A program made the position numbers and the translations under genes. This document shows positions 38,201 to 51,300 of a DNA stretch of 64,000 nt, piece by piece. Each line of letters begins with the position of its first letter. Positions within the stretch are counted from its first letter, which is position 1. The notes beneath the pieces are model-generated. The model saw nothing but the letters and a program-made list of their open reading frames with translations. It was not told where the DNA came from and did not search any database. The stretch is from Gonatopus flavifemur (taxonomy: Eukaryota > Arthropoda > Insecta > Hymenoptera > Dryinidae): NCBI GenBank assembly GCA_018340375.1, contig JAFFJZ010000003.1, positions 49,383,006-49,447,005 on the forward strand, read 5' to 3'.

Positions 38201-39304
38201 AGTATTCGAAATTGTTTATAATTGTTATTTACAAACCAATGCGATGGTTGAAAACTTTCCAAACCACCTACTCTTATATGAAATTTTCCCTAGAACACGA
38301 TCCCGGGGTTTTCATCCACTTGAATTGATATTTTCAACAAATTGTTCAAACAATAATTGTTCAAACAATTGTAAAAATTTTTTTTCTCCGTGGATGTTCC
38401 TCCTCCACCGAGATATCCTATTCCCAATAGTTACTTTCCCTGTAGGCCCAGCAGTTTCGCCATGGGCATTAATGGGTTAAAATACTCCTACACGGAAAAA
38501 ATTTTAGGACTGAATCAATACAACTGTTTGTACTGAAAGAGTTCAAATGTAATTTAAACATCAACAGTGCAACTTTTTCACTTCACTCGGTTAAAAAAAT
38601 GAATTGTAAAAGTTTAAAACAACATCGAACTCGTATAGTCACACGATGCGGGCCATTAAAACTAATAGTTTGGCGTGAGAGAGTGCGGCGCTGCATCGAA
38701 CTGCGAGAGCTCAAGCGACCGCACTTTCAGAGTACGAAATCTCGTATGGCGTGGATCGTGTGACTATACGAGTTCAATGTTGTTTTGAACTCTGAAGATT
38801 CGAATTTTGAATCTGCATGACCAAAAATAATTGAACTGTTAGAGTTATATAAATTTCGAACTCTCACAGTCCTACAATTTTTTCTGTATAATAAATGGTG
38901 GAAATTGATGGAAATGAGGACGAATTCTACAGATGAACTTCCAATCAGATTTTGTGAATTTTGTCATCAATTATCAAGTATTCCACCTACTTCAGCGGGA
39001 TAAGAACGAATTTTTTCAACATTTGGACACGTATGGTCCAATGTAAGGAACAGATTAGGCATGGAAAAAGCTACCAAATTGATCCAATTATACCAACATC
39101 ATCATACTCCTATTGATCAAAATGGATGGTGAGATGAAAATATTAATTATGTAGGAACACTGATTATGTTATACATCGAATAAAAAATGTCAATTGTATT
39201 CATGAAATTTAATTTTATTGTTCTCCAACCCATCTATCCATAATTCTTTTCATTGCAAGGGCGTATCCAGGATTTTTTTTTTTTGGGGGTCCACGTTTGA
39301 TATA

Positions 39305-39360
<56 letters not shown>

Positions 39361-42300
39361 GAGGAAGAAAGAGAGAGCGTTTCATGAATCATTAATTTAT
39401 ATTGTTATCACGATTAGGAGAGTAAGGAAACAAAGAATACAGAAAATCTGTTTATAAATACTTCAATACATTCATTAACTCATTAAAATGTCTCATGTTT
39501 CAAAATCTACAAAAGCATAACAAGGAACAGGTTTGTGATAAAGATAGAAAAGAGTTGGTTTAAAACCAATAGTATTACATTTTTAGAAGATTCCATAGTG
39601 TTAAAGTATTGATACAAATTGTATCTCAAATAAGAGATACTGATTTTCGTACTGATGTATGAAATATTTTTAGTTTTTATAAATATTCAATTGTTACAAT
39701 CATTAATATTTTTGGGTCATTATATCAAGCATTAATGAATCTTCAACAGTATCTGAAAATTATACATCAAATAAGGTAGCACAAAAGTTAATTAAAAGTT
39801 ATATTATTGCATTACTTGAATATGCCGAAGAGTTTAAATATTTGAAATCCAAAACATCTCATAAATCAATTTCAAAGAATGGACATCTTATTTATAGGAT
39901 ACGATTTGTGTGAAGAATTTTAGGTGTTACAAAAGCAATAATCTCCGCGATTTTCGCGCCATTTCATCAAGCACCTGTTCATATAAAAATGCAAAAACTG
40001 TATAAGAATTTCAAGAGATTCGATCAGTCAAATGGCAAAATCTCATAAAACCATATGAAATCAAGTTTATATACTAGATTTCATCTGGATTCTGTCCTAG
40101 AAATAACTACCCTATGAGAACAGCTTGTCAAAGTGACATCAATTTGACGGCATTTTGACTGAGTTGTTCTCATAGGGTAGTTATTTCTAGGACAGAATCC
40201 AGATGAAATCTAGTGTATAAACTTGATTTCATATGGTTTTATGAGATTTTGCCATTTGACTGATCGAATCCCTTGAAATTCTTCGAACCCATTCGAATTT
40301 ATGAGACCTTCTCAACTGCTAAGTAACACACAAATATCCGTAGCATGTTCTGCGAACCCTCTTGGCACATTAAACGTCCTGTTCATGTATTATGAACATT
40401 CTAAGCATGCTGTACGAATCCTGTGTTACTACCGAAGAGAACATGAAGCTTCAGCGAACGTTCAGATCAGATGTGTATAGACCGGGCCGAAGGTTCATTA
40501 GAGCTAACTTTGAGATTCACAAACGTTTGACAAAGGTTCTACGGACGTTGAAATGTCCGCCTCGAAATACACAGAAAAAAAAACTATCTTGTATCAAGAA
40601 AATATTGTTTTCGTTATATATGAAACACGGATTGTCTCAGTTCAATGCAATTTGCTTTGAATCAAGAATTTTGTTTTTTCCTGTGTTTGATTCGAAGCAA
40701 ATTGCATTGAACTGAGACAATCCGTGTTTCATATATAACGAAAACAATATTGTCTTGATACAAGATAGTTTTTTTTTCTGTGTACGTTCAGGAAACATAG
40801 ATGGAACGTTCGCTGAAGGTTCATCGAAGGTTTGACGAAGCTTCACAAAAATATCTATACTTAGATTAATTTATAATAATTCATGTGTATTAATTAATTC
40901 ATTTTTCATATAAATTGATCCAACTTAATATAAGTATAGATATTTTTGTGAAGCTTCGTCAAACCTTCGATGAACCTTCAGCGAACGTTCCATCTATGTT
41001 TCCTGAACGTATTTCGAGGCGGACATTTCAACGTCCGTAGAACCTTTGTCAAACGTTTGTGAATCTCAAAGTTAGCTCTAATGAACCTTCGGCCTGATCT
41101 ATACACATCTGATCTGAACGTTCGCTGAAGCTTCATGTTCTCTTCGGGTAGGATATCTGGGTATTCATTGCTGGTCAAATATTTTAATTTATTTATTAAA
41201 AGGGAAAGAATTTCACAAAGTTGCATAATTCAGTGAACAACTATGGTAAGAAAAATCCAAAAACCAATTCGAAAAACAAAATATGAATTTTTGAATTACA
41301 TTCAAATCTCTTATCTACTCTCTAAATCTGGAAGACTGGAAAACCACACTAAATTTCAGAAGTGAGTTTGTCCGACTTGAATGGGATTTTCACTCGTTTC
41401 GAGTGAACTCATTCTTTTGAAGTAAAAAATCATTTTACAATTGAAAAGGTTGAGAGCTTTGAACCTAAAACTTTGGACTACCACTCTGACAGAGTGAACA
41501 TTTCACCTAAAAATTTGACAAGCACACTTTGGGCTGGCTAAAGAGTACAATCTCACTCTGAAAATTTCATAGAGTTCTACAGTATGTTACCAATTTCTGA
41601 TAGGGATTTCGGTTTTTGTGAAGATAAGAAGTACAGCACTTTCTTGCGGAAGAATATCTTTCCGAATGCTTGGTTGTATTATTTCGTACGATTCATGTTG
41701 ATGATTCTTGGTTGAAGTGTGAAAATTTGTAAGGCTTTTTCTCTTTAAAGGAGTGGATTTGGTTTTTCGACCGGTAGTTGATGTATACAGGGTGATTCAA
41801 AATTCGCGCACTCTTTTTTGGGAGTAGATTCCTGATGAAATTCTAAAACGATTTGTCCTTTTGCACAATGCTCTTCGACGCATAATTTCCGAGATATAAT
41901 TAATTAAAGTTGACTAATTATGGGGTGGATCCATCGGTCATTCAGGAGCGTCATAACAGAACAAGAGAGGAAGGTGCTTGCAGAGGGCGCTCATACGATC
42001 AGCTGATCGGTATAATCGATACGATTTACCAACATACAAATTGGTAAATTTTCTCTGTAGAACGATTGAATTCGTCGACACTGTGGAAAAATTGATTCTT
42101 GTCATGAATTCTTATCACGATATGCTGTAGGTGAAAGTTGTAATTTCAGTAATGATTTTTATTACGCAGACAAATGTAAAATAGTGTTATTTCGTAGGGA
42201 TAGGGATTCAAGTGGGAGAAAAAAGTATAACTACTCGTTTTCAATCAGAATTTTCATGTAAAAAAGAAAACATGAGAATTTTCATTCATCCGATACCGAA

Positions 42301-45300
42301 TTTGAACGGTTTGACTAGTAAGTTTAACACAAGAGATTGGATTCCGAATCCTGTATTCTGATAGGTCGAGAATCAATGTATATTAGATCAATCCTCGGCC
42401 GTTTCAAATGATTCTTCTGAAGAATGTGTTTTCGACTTATCTCAACCACAACATTGAACAATGATAAATTTATTCGAATTCACCCTTTTTACATCATTCG
42501 ATGATTATAAAGGGTTTATCGAACGTTAATAACTTACTCCAACTTCTACGTAATTAACGTTCGATAAACCCTTTATAATCATCGAATGATGTAAAAAGAG
42601 TGAATTCGAATAAATTCATCATTGTTGGGATAAGTCGAAAACACATTTTTCAGAAGAATCATTCGAAACGGCCGAGGATTGATCTAATATACATTGATTC
42701 TCGACCAATCAGAATACAGGATTCGGAATCCAATCTCTCGTGTTAAACTTACTAATCAAACCGTTCAAATTGGGTATCGGATGAATGGAAATTCTCATGT
42801 TTTCTTTTTTACATGAAAATTCTGATTGAAAACGAGTAGTCATACTTTTTTCTCCCACTTGAATCCCTATCCCTACGAAATAACACTATTTTACATTTGT
42901 CTGCGTAATAAAAATCATTACTGAAATTACAACTTTCACCTACAGCATATCGTGATAAGAATTCATGACAATAATCAATTTTTCCACAGTGTCGACGAAT
43001 TCAATCGTTCTACATAGAAAATTTACCAATTTGTATGTTGGTAAATCGTATCGATTATACCGATCAGCTGATCGTATGAGCGCCCTCTGCAAGCACCTTC
43101 CTCTCTTGTTCTGTTATGACGCTCCTGAATGACCGATGGATCCACCTCATAATAAGTCAACTTTAATTAATTATATCTTGGAAATTATGCGTCGGAGAGC
43201 ATTGTGCAAAAGGACAAATCGGTTTAGAATTTCATCAGGAATCTACTCCCAAAAAAGAGTGCGCGAATTTTGAATCACCCTGTATATGGAATATAAATTG
43301 GGGGGGGGGGGGTCCGGACCCCCTGGAGCCCCCCCTGAATACGCCCTTGTTTCAGTGGGTTTTTTTATTGGGTTTTTTTCGGGTTTTTTCAAGTGGGTTT
43401 TATCTGAAAAAACCCAGTGGGTAAAACCGGTTCGGGTTTTTTCGGGCCAACCCTGGCTGTTGCAAATTCAATTAACAGATATAAAACGTTTAAATAGTGT
43501 GATTCGATGTTTTGAAGCGAACAGTAAATGTGCACATAGTCTGGGTTGGCATCTGTAGGTCCAGTCCACTTGAGCCTGATGGGTTTTTCCGGTTAGGTAC
43601 AGACTGAAAAAACTCTCAAAAACCCATTCAAAACTATGATTGCCGAAAGGACAAATGTTTCAGATTATAGATAATCCATATATAATTCAACAGTTTATAT
43701 ACAATTCATATGATTTATATAAATTACATAGGGTTCTGAAATTTTTCCACTCGGGGGGGAGGGGGGGGGGGGATTAAGTAGTTACTTTGTTTAGTATATT
43801 TGTTGATGTTATTCTTTTTTTATTTGAATCGGTAGAATTACAGTGATTCTGTAATTATCAATATCCCAATGATTGAAATTAAGTAAGGGAGTCAATACAA
43901 TTGAGCGGCCGGATCTAACAACCAGCCGCGCGCTCGAGAAGACGTAAAAGTCTATAAGTATTGTCCAAGCCGTGACGTCACACACCAAAATTAAAAACTG
44001 AAATTTCGAAAAACAAAAAAAATACCAGGTGATAGGTCTTGAAAAATCAACCCAAGTCTCCGTTTGTGATTTTTTTCTGTAATCAGTAGTTTCTTCGTAA
44101 AAAAATAAAAACTGAAAATATTTGCGGTCTGAAAATCAATGTTTTTCAACATCAAACTCGCTGTAACTTTTTTATTTTCCAACGTATTGAGATGAATTTT
44201 ATCAATTTTTATTCGTGAGACCTTCTCGAAGACGATGATGTTGAAAAAACTCGCAAAAAATCATTGAAAATTATTAATTTTTTAATCCAAAGTGATTTTT
44301 TAATCCAATCATCTTTTTCAAGCTTCGTATTAAAAAAGTGATGAATAAAGTTTAAGCAGGAGAAAACTTCCAGCGACAAAGTTGTTCGTTGGTGCATCAA
44401 CCAACTTTAAGGAAAATTTCAGATCGATTAAGCTATTAGTTTGAAAGACACAGCGATTTATTCATCAGCGCGTAACCTATATTCTTTATGATTCCTAAAT
44501 AGTTGCAGGTTAACCGTAAGAGCTTCAGGTTCATGTTTTTTGTGTCGAATAATTCGAATATCAAGCTATTTTTACATGATGGATTCTTTATTATAAACAA
44601 ATAAACCAGTTGTTCAAAACAATGTTATGAACGAAAGCTTGATATTTGAGACAAATTGTGTAAACAAACAAGTTTCTTCTTCTTTTTGTTGAGGAATAAA
44701 TTAGGTATGAACTATGTTTCCAATACTACGATTATTTATTTATATCATCAATTATAATTATATCCAAAAGATGGAATTTTTTTTCAATAATGAATTGTAT
44801 CCGTGTCTCAATACTTCAATTTCCTGATGAAGGAACATTGAGTAAAACATCATTCATACAAGATTTATTCTTTATTCTCCTAATGTATCACTGAGGATAA
44901 CATGTCCCATCAATGAATAACGGTAAACATTTTTGAAAAAGTCATATACTCATTTCCAGGATTCAATGAATATCAGGTATTGAAATTTGTTCAACCATTT
45001 TATTTCAAGGTAATTCATAAACTTTTTAATGAATAAAATATGAAATTTTATATAGCTTTCAAATGAAACAATAATTTAGAATACAAAAAGAGAATTAAAA
45101 ATGAAAACAATGAAAGAAATGATTAAATGAAAATTAAAATTCTCATTTTCTTCGTTGCTTTTTCGAACCATCTGTTTCTGATTTTTGTGTTTTACTAGTT
45201 TTGCTTATAGCTTCTATCGACGATTTGTTGAATAAACCATTAAAAAACTCTTGCCCACTCATACTCAAATACTCCATTAACGCTTGGACATCATTCAATT

Positions 45301-48300
45301 TTTGTTGACTTATTCCGACCGAATCAGCTAATGGTGTATTCAACAAATCATCAAAAACAATATTTGATTCCACAGTGTGACTTCTCGGTTTTCCACTATA
45401 ATCATAAAACAACTCAATTTGTTTATTTGGAAAATATACCATTTTCACCGCATCTCTGATGTGCAAATCTGTCGGTTTTTTAATTCCATCTAATAAAGTT
45501 TCAAAATTTTTAACCGTACACGCAGAATCTTTTATTATTTTGAATGGTGGTTTTCTCGCATTTTGAATTATGTCATAGTATTCTTCATCGGTTTCTATGG
45601 TCTCTATTTTTTTCTTTTTTTGTCCATACATCCTAAAATTGCGGTCACATAAACAATAAGAATGTCCACGTAAAGGAAATAAATGTTGGATCTCAATCTG
45701 TAATTTTTCAGACAACAAAGACAAAAAATGCATGACCAAATAATTTTTATTTTGCCCTCCACAACCATCCGAAAATAGATAAATTTGATCGTAGTAAGAG
45801 ATTTCCAATTCGCGACAAATTGTATCATAGAGGAGATTGCACACCGTATTTGCTCCTTTTTTGTATTTACCTTCGATAAAAAAATACATACAACTATTTT
45901 TTTGATCTCCGAAAGTATTAACATTGAAAACGTGCAACCATATGAGTCGTCGATAAAATTGATCTGAGACCGGAATTTTTGGAAGAGGCAAATTCTGGCC
46001 AAAATCAAAGTCCAAACATAAAACCTGATTTTCAGCGAGCATAGATTTTTTTAACAATTTGTGTTGGTCTACAAGTTCTTTGTGTTTCATTAAATCTTCA
46101 TCATTTGCATCATTTTTATATTCGAAACAGAAGTTACAAACGTCACTACGTGGCTTTGAAAACGTGAAATTCAAATTATGATTAAAATATTTGATATAAG
46201 TTTACTCGCTTAAGGGAACATTCGAATCGCCCGCTTTACTGGTATAATAGTCGAGAAACAAACTACAATTTAGTTAACGTTAAATCAGGATTATCAAAAT
46301 ACTGCAATGAGGAATCTTCACGCTTATAATGGGACTCCGAATGAGGTATAGACGAGCAATGTTTTAGAATCATTTTTTTCACGTTAGGAGTCAATCGAAT
46401 CGAACTCTCCTTGCTTCCTTTACCTCGGTTATCCTCTAGAGACTCGTTATTTTTCATTTTATTCTGGATTATAGCGAATCTGGATTTATCAATTTTTAGC
46501 AGAGAACATAAAAAGCTCCGACACACTGATAGATGGGTTGTTTGATGATGACAAAAATATTCCCACGAAGTAATTTTATTCATTCTTCCTTCCGATGAAT
46601 TTGGAGTTTTCATCAACATCATTCCACGCAATAAACAATTTTGAGCGGTATATTCGCCAGTTGATTTCCAGAAGACATGAAACAACTCTTTTTGCTCCGA
46701 GATTTCAATTTTTTTGTAACATTCCTTCCTGCAGCAAGATTCAGCGTTTTCAAACTCTTTTGCCACGACAGTCTTGTTGAAACGGGATACATACTCATTG
46801 CCCTAAGATTAAAAACAGATTTTCATTGCAAGAATTTCCAGGAAAAGAATATCAATGTTTTGAAACCATCAATCATCTAAGAAATCTTGTTTCTACATTC
46901 ATATAACTTACCTTGTTTCTTGCTGTTTTTTTCTCATTTTGTTTCCAATTACTCTTATTTCTAGTTCGTTTTCTTGCATTGATTGAACTTTCCGCAACGG
47001 ACATTTTTCAGGAATAAAAACAAGAGGATATTTATGTACGCTGTTAAATAAGTAGATAATTTTCAGATAATAATTATTTCAATATAGCGAAATTTCACTG
47101 AATCAAATTCAGAGGATATTTTAGCATAATCATCAGTCAACGTCACAACTTACACTCATCTGTAAACAAAAGAAAGCCGGAAAACAATACAACAACGAAT
47201 GAACCATACAATATGCACACGTTCGGCTTTCTTTTGTTTACGAATGAGTGTAAGCTGCAATGTTGGCTAATTAGATAAAAATATTCCCTGAATTTGAATC
47301 AGTGAAATGTCACTATATTCAAATAATTATCATCCGAAAATTCTGTATTTAAAACATTGATGTTCTTTTCCTGGGAATTCTTACAATAAAAATCTGTTTG
47401 TAATCTTAGGGGAATGAATATGTATCTCGTTTTAACAAGACAGTCGTTGCAAAAGAGTTTGAAAACGTCAAATCGTACTGCAATAGGAACTGTTATGAAC
47501 AAATTGAAATCTCGCAACAAAAAGAGTTGTTTCACGTATTCTGGAATCAACTGGCGAATATACAGCTCTAAATTGTTTACTGCGTTGAATGATGTTGATG
47601 AAAACTTCAAAATCGTCGGAAGGAAAAATATTCCCGTCAATGTTCCTTTATCAGGAAATTGAAGTATTGAGACACGGATACAATTCATTATTAGAAAAAA
47701 ATTCCATCTTTTGGATATAATTATAGTTGATGATATAAATAAATAATCCTAGTATTGGAAACATAGTTCATACATAATTTATTCCTCAACGAAAAGAAGA
47801 AGAAACTTGTTTGTTTACACAATTTGTCTCAAATATCAAGCTTTCGTTCATAACATTGTTTTGAACAACTGGTTTATTTGTTTATAATAAAGAATCCATC
47901 ATGTAAAAATAGCTTGATATTCGAATTATTCGACACAAAAAACATGAACCTGAAGCTCTTACGGTTAACCTGCAACTATTTAGGAATCATAAAGAATATA
48001 GGTTACGCGCTGATGAATAAATCGCTGTATCTTTCAAACTAATAGCTTAATCGATCTGAAATTTTCCACAAAGTAGGTTGATGCACTAACGAACAACTTT
48101 GTCGCTGGAAGTTTTCTCCTGCTTAAACTTTATTCATCACTTTTTTAATACGAAGCTTGAAAAAGATGATTGGATTAAAAAATCACTTTGGATTAAAAAA
48201 TTAATAATTTTCAATGATTTTTTGCGAGTTTTTTCAACATCATCGTCTTCGAGAAGGTCTCACGAATAAAAATTGATAAAATTCATCTCAATACGTTGGA

Positions 48301-51300
48301 AAATAAAAAAGTTACAGCGAGTTTAATGTTGAAAAACATTGATTTTCAGACCGCAAATATTTTCAGTTTTTATTTTTTTACGAAGAAACTACTGTTTACA
48401 GAAAAAAATCACAAACGGAGCCTTGGGTTGATTTTTCAAGACCTATCACCTGGTATTTTTTGTTTTTCGAAATTCCAATTTTTAATTTTGGTGTGTGACG
48501 TCACGGCTTGGACAATACTTTTACGTCTTTTCGAGCGCGCGGCTGGTTGTTAGATCCGGCCGCTCAATTAGACACATTCGAAAAATTCTTTTTCAAATAA
48601 GAAATTCTTAACTTGATCATAATGAAACTTTGTAGATTTTTTGACATGATATAAAAGTATATAAATTTTTATGTAATTTTCAACCGCAAAATAGCGAGTG
48701 TAGGATGGCCGTAGTGATGAGGAGCCTTGAAAAAGATCGATCATTTTTTATATAAAAAGTGTCGAATCTTATCTAAATCTATTACAATTGATATATTTTT
48801 ATGTGAAAAGGATCGATCTTTTTCAAAGTTGACCATCACTAGATAACCACAAGTTGACCCTGAAAACAAACGACGTACAGCGGCGCCGAATGCCAGAAAG
48901 ATTGCAAAAATCATAAGGAGTAATTAAATTTGTTTTAAATCCAATACTTGAGGTTTTTGAGGTTGCTGATTACGAATCCGTTGTCAAAAATTCAATATGG
49001 TAGACAAAAATTTCAAAACTAAACAGATTTCTTTTTCACTTAGTACCCAAGAATATATGGGGTCGCTGATTACGAATCTGTTGTCAGAATTTTTGAATTC
49101 AGAATGGTGGATTACAGCACCACAGTGAAACCGAATGCCAAACACTTGGCAAAATTATGAAGGCGTGCTTTAGTTCATCTAATATTTGGTAGACTGGGGT
49201 TTTTGACTTTTATTCTTGAGGTATAACTTGATAGTGTAATGACTTAGAAATATAACTTGAGGTTATTTAAAAACTTCATTCATAATTTCATTTATACTCG
49301 AAAATAACAAAATGGCCCATTCAATACAGTGAATATCAAGTGGAAAAATTACTCCATATGTACACTGAAAAAAAAATTTCTTCCAGCCACATAAAAATGG
49401 TTATTTGTCCTGTACCAAAGAAATATTTGATAATATCAACAAAATGCTCTTTGAAACCAACATAATTTATTCGAATCAAATAAACGGTTATAATCATTTA
49501 TTGAAAAACATTGATTTTTGGAATGAAAAACTTTGTTTTTATTTTTTTACTCAAAAACATGATAAGGAAAATGATAATGAGAGACTCAGATTGGTCTTTC
49601 AAGACCTATCGCCCAGTATGTTTTAATTTTCGAAATTCAAACTTTTGATTTTGACGTGTGACGTCACGGCTTGGATAATAGTTTTCCGTATTTTCGAGCG
49701 TTAGTCCCCTTATTGCATCCGGGCCTTCAATTTTGGGATTTGTGTCCACCATATTAGATAAACGCTGTCTTCAATTCTTGAAATTTGACAATGGATTTGT
49801 AATCAACGGCCTCAAAACCACAGGGTACCAAGTTTAAAAATGAGAAAACTTTTACTAATCTTGGAAGATATGTCATAAAGATGGATTCAAGTGGATTTAG
49901 TTGGATAGAATTTTTATTCACTGTAGTTTATTTCTATTCTCGATTTTAACAAGAGAATATTCCATTGATATATTATTATATAAATATCATGTACTACCAG
50001 GGATATTGTGAGCCAAATATAATGGATTTGTATCTTTGATGTAACTCAAATTTCACAGATTGAAAACAGATTTGAATATTCAAACAACAATGACAAATAT
50101 TCCTATGATATTTGTGAGGGTGGATATATAATGTTTTGGGAATACTTCAACATAATATTGTTGAAATCAGTTGTTGATTCAGTTATTGCTCTGATTGGTC
50201 CCTTTGAAAAGACCCTATGGGCACTCTCGTGTAAACACGTTTCAGATATGTTCCGATCACGTATTTCTTACTAATTCGTTGCAGATAACCAACTAAAATA
50301 TATTTGATACGTGTTTATAACGAGGGTGATTATAGGGGAGTAGATTTCTTCAATTATGAATGCAACTACTAACTTTTGTTCATGATGTAACTATTAAGTC
50401 TTTTCGAATTTTCTGTGAATATTTATTACCCCTAGGAAAGTTTCCCTCATCCTGGTCAAATTTCCCTTATTTTTCTCCCATTGTTTCTTCAAAACATGAG
50501 GAATAATAAGGAAATTTGGCAAATTTGTGGGAATAAACAGGGAAAACTCTTCTGTAGGGACCCTGATCCTCTTCCTTTCTGAATTTTCGAGAATATTGAT
50601 GTTTGGAAAAAATAAGAATTTCGATCTTTTCGTGTAAAAATGTTTGCATCCGAACACTCTTCAAGAGCTGATTGATATTATGACAACTGCACCCTAGGGA
50701 GAATCCAAAAGTGACGGAAGTGGTTATCGAGACAAACGAAGCGTGAAAATGTTCTAATTCCTTCCTAAATTATGCCTACACGGAAAAAAATTTACTGTTG
50801 TGGCGACTTATTAGTAAATTTAACCTTTAAATCGCACCTTATGACTCATTACGACGAACTTATGCTTCAAAATGGACCTTTAGTTCACTTTTGGTGCATG
50901 AGATGTGAGTCAAAAAATGAAGATATAAGAATGCCTGCAGTGACGACATCTTCTACCAAAAATTTATTAGTCACTATAGCTATTCGAGACCAATTGAGAA
51001 TGATTTATGTATCGATTTCCAAAAACTTTGAAAATAATATTATCAAAGAAAAATGCGAAGAATGTGACGAAGACAGAATGAAATACTTCCCTAATACTAA
51101 AATATCCGATGTCCAAGCTTTGAAATACATCGACTATAATAGATACACATATCAATTAGATACTGTAGTAGTAGTAGATATTGATGAAAACGAAGGACCT
51201 CAATTTGGAAAAATTTATAAAATTTACAATGTAGCAAATGATGTTCACTTTGTTTTGAATTATATATTTACGGTGGCATTTGATCAACATTACCATGCGT

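Larger units (their letters stand above)
37225..39131 (+). pseudogene. hAT-superfamily transposase remnant split by two MITEs
   Basis: The first part reads [27 protein letters not shown], then (after a stop) [20 protein letters not shown] and [20 protein letters not shown] up to VEELY at about 37579. After the MITEs at 37584-38476 and 38491-38886 it resumes [29 protein letters not shown] and [20 protein letters not shown], then [10 protein letters not shown]. The last blocks are the hAT C-terminal dimerisation region (S-x-x-x-E-R-I-F-S-x-F-G-x-x-x-S). Two in-frame stops and the insertions show it is inactive, and the N-terminal half is missing. It is distinct from the hAT at 24049. Confidence 0.8.
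39256..43349. mobile_element. hAT-ended composite element, near-perfect 8-bp duplication
   Basis: It starts CAAGGGCGTATCCAGGATTT and ends with the inverse GAATACGCCCTTG, next to G-rich/C-rich tracts as in many animal hAT elements. The flanks TTTCATTG (39248-39255) and TTTCAGTG (43350-43357) match at seven of eight positions. Its own transposase was not recognised; 39400-39950 may hold a decayed one. The interior contains a (GT)n tract, a 280-bp palindrome (40004-40283), a foldback MITE (40432-41148) with a nested one, and a 1.5-kb foldback (41788-43282). Confidence 0.7.
43903..48565. mobile_element. 4.66-kb giant palindromic DNA transposon with a DUF7869-type gene
   Basis: The ends are GAGCGGCCGGATCTAACAAC and its exact inverse, each bordered by AATT (43899-43902, 48566-48569). 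Uninterrupted terminal inverted repeats of about 940 bp run 43903-44840 and 47638-48565, including a TGACGTCA-like site. Inside these the right half is still an inverted copy of the left half. 47220-47400 mirrors the first-intron and upstream region, and 47405-47640 mirrors exon 2, but with exon 1 and most of exons 2-3 deleted. The pairing meets at about 47160-47220 (CTTACACTCATCTGTAAACA versus TGTTTACGAATGAGTGTAAG). So the whole element is two head-to-head halves, one carrying the gene on the - strand and one deleted. Confidence 0.88.

Noticed and set aside
37795..38480. Repeated frames beginning [18 protein letters not shown]
   Set aside because: They come from a 281-bp internal duplication inside a piggyBac-type MITE; no codon-level sign of a protein.
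40392..41226. Mirror-image frames [12 protein letters not shown] on both strands
   Set aside because: They arise from the arms of the CCCGAAG foldback MITE; the same frame appears at 61756-61956 in another copy.
43286..43558. Gly/Pro-rich 90-codon frame
   Set aside because: It is driven by poly-G and GGGTTTTTT repeats at the end of the hAT-like composite.
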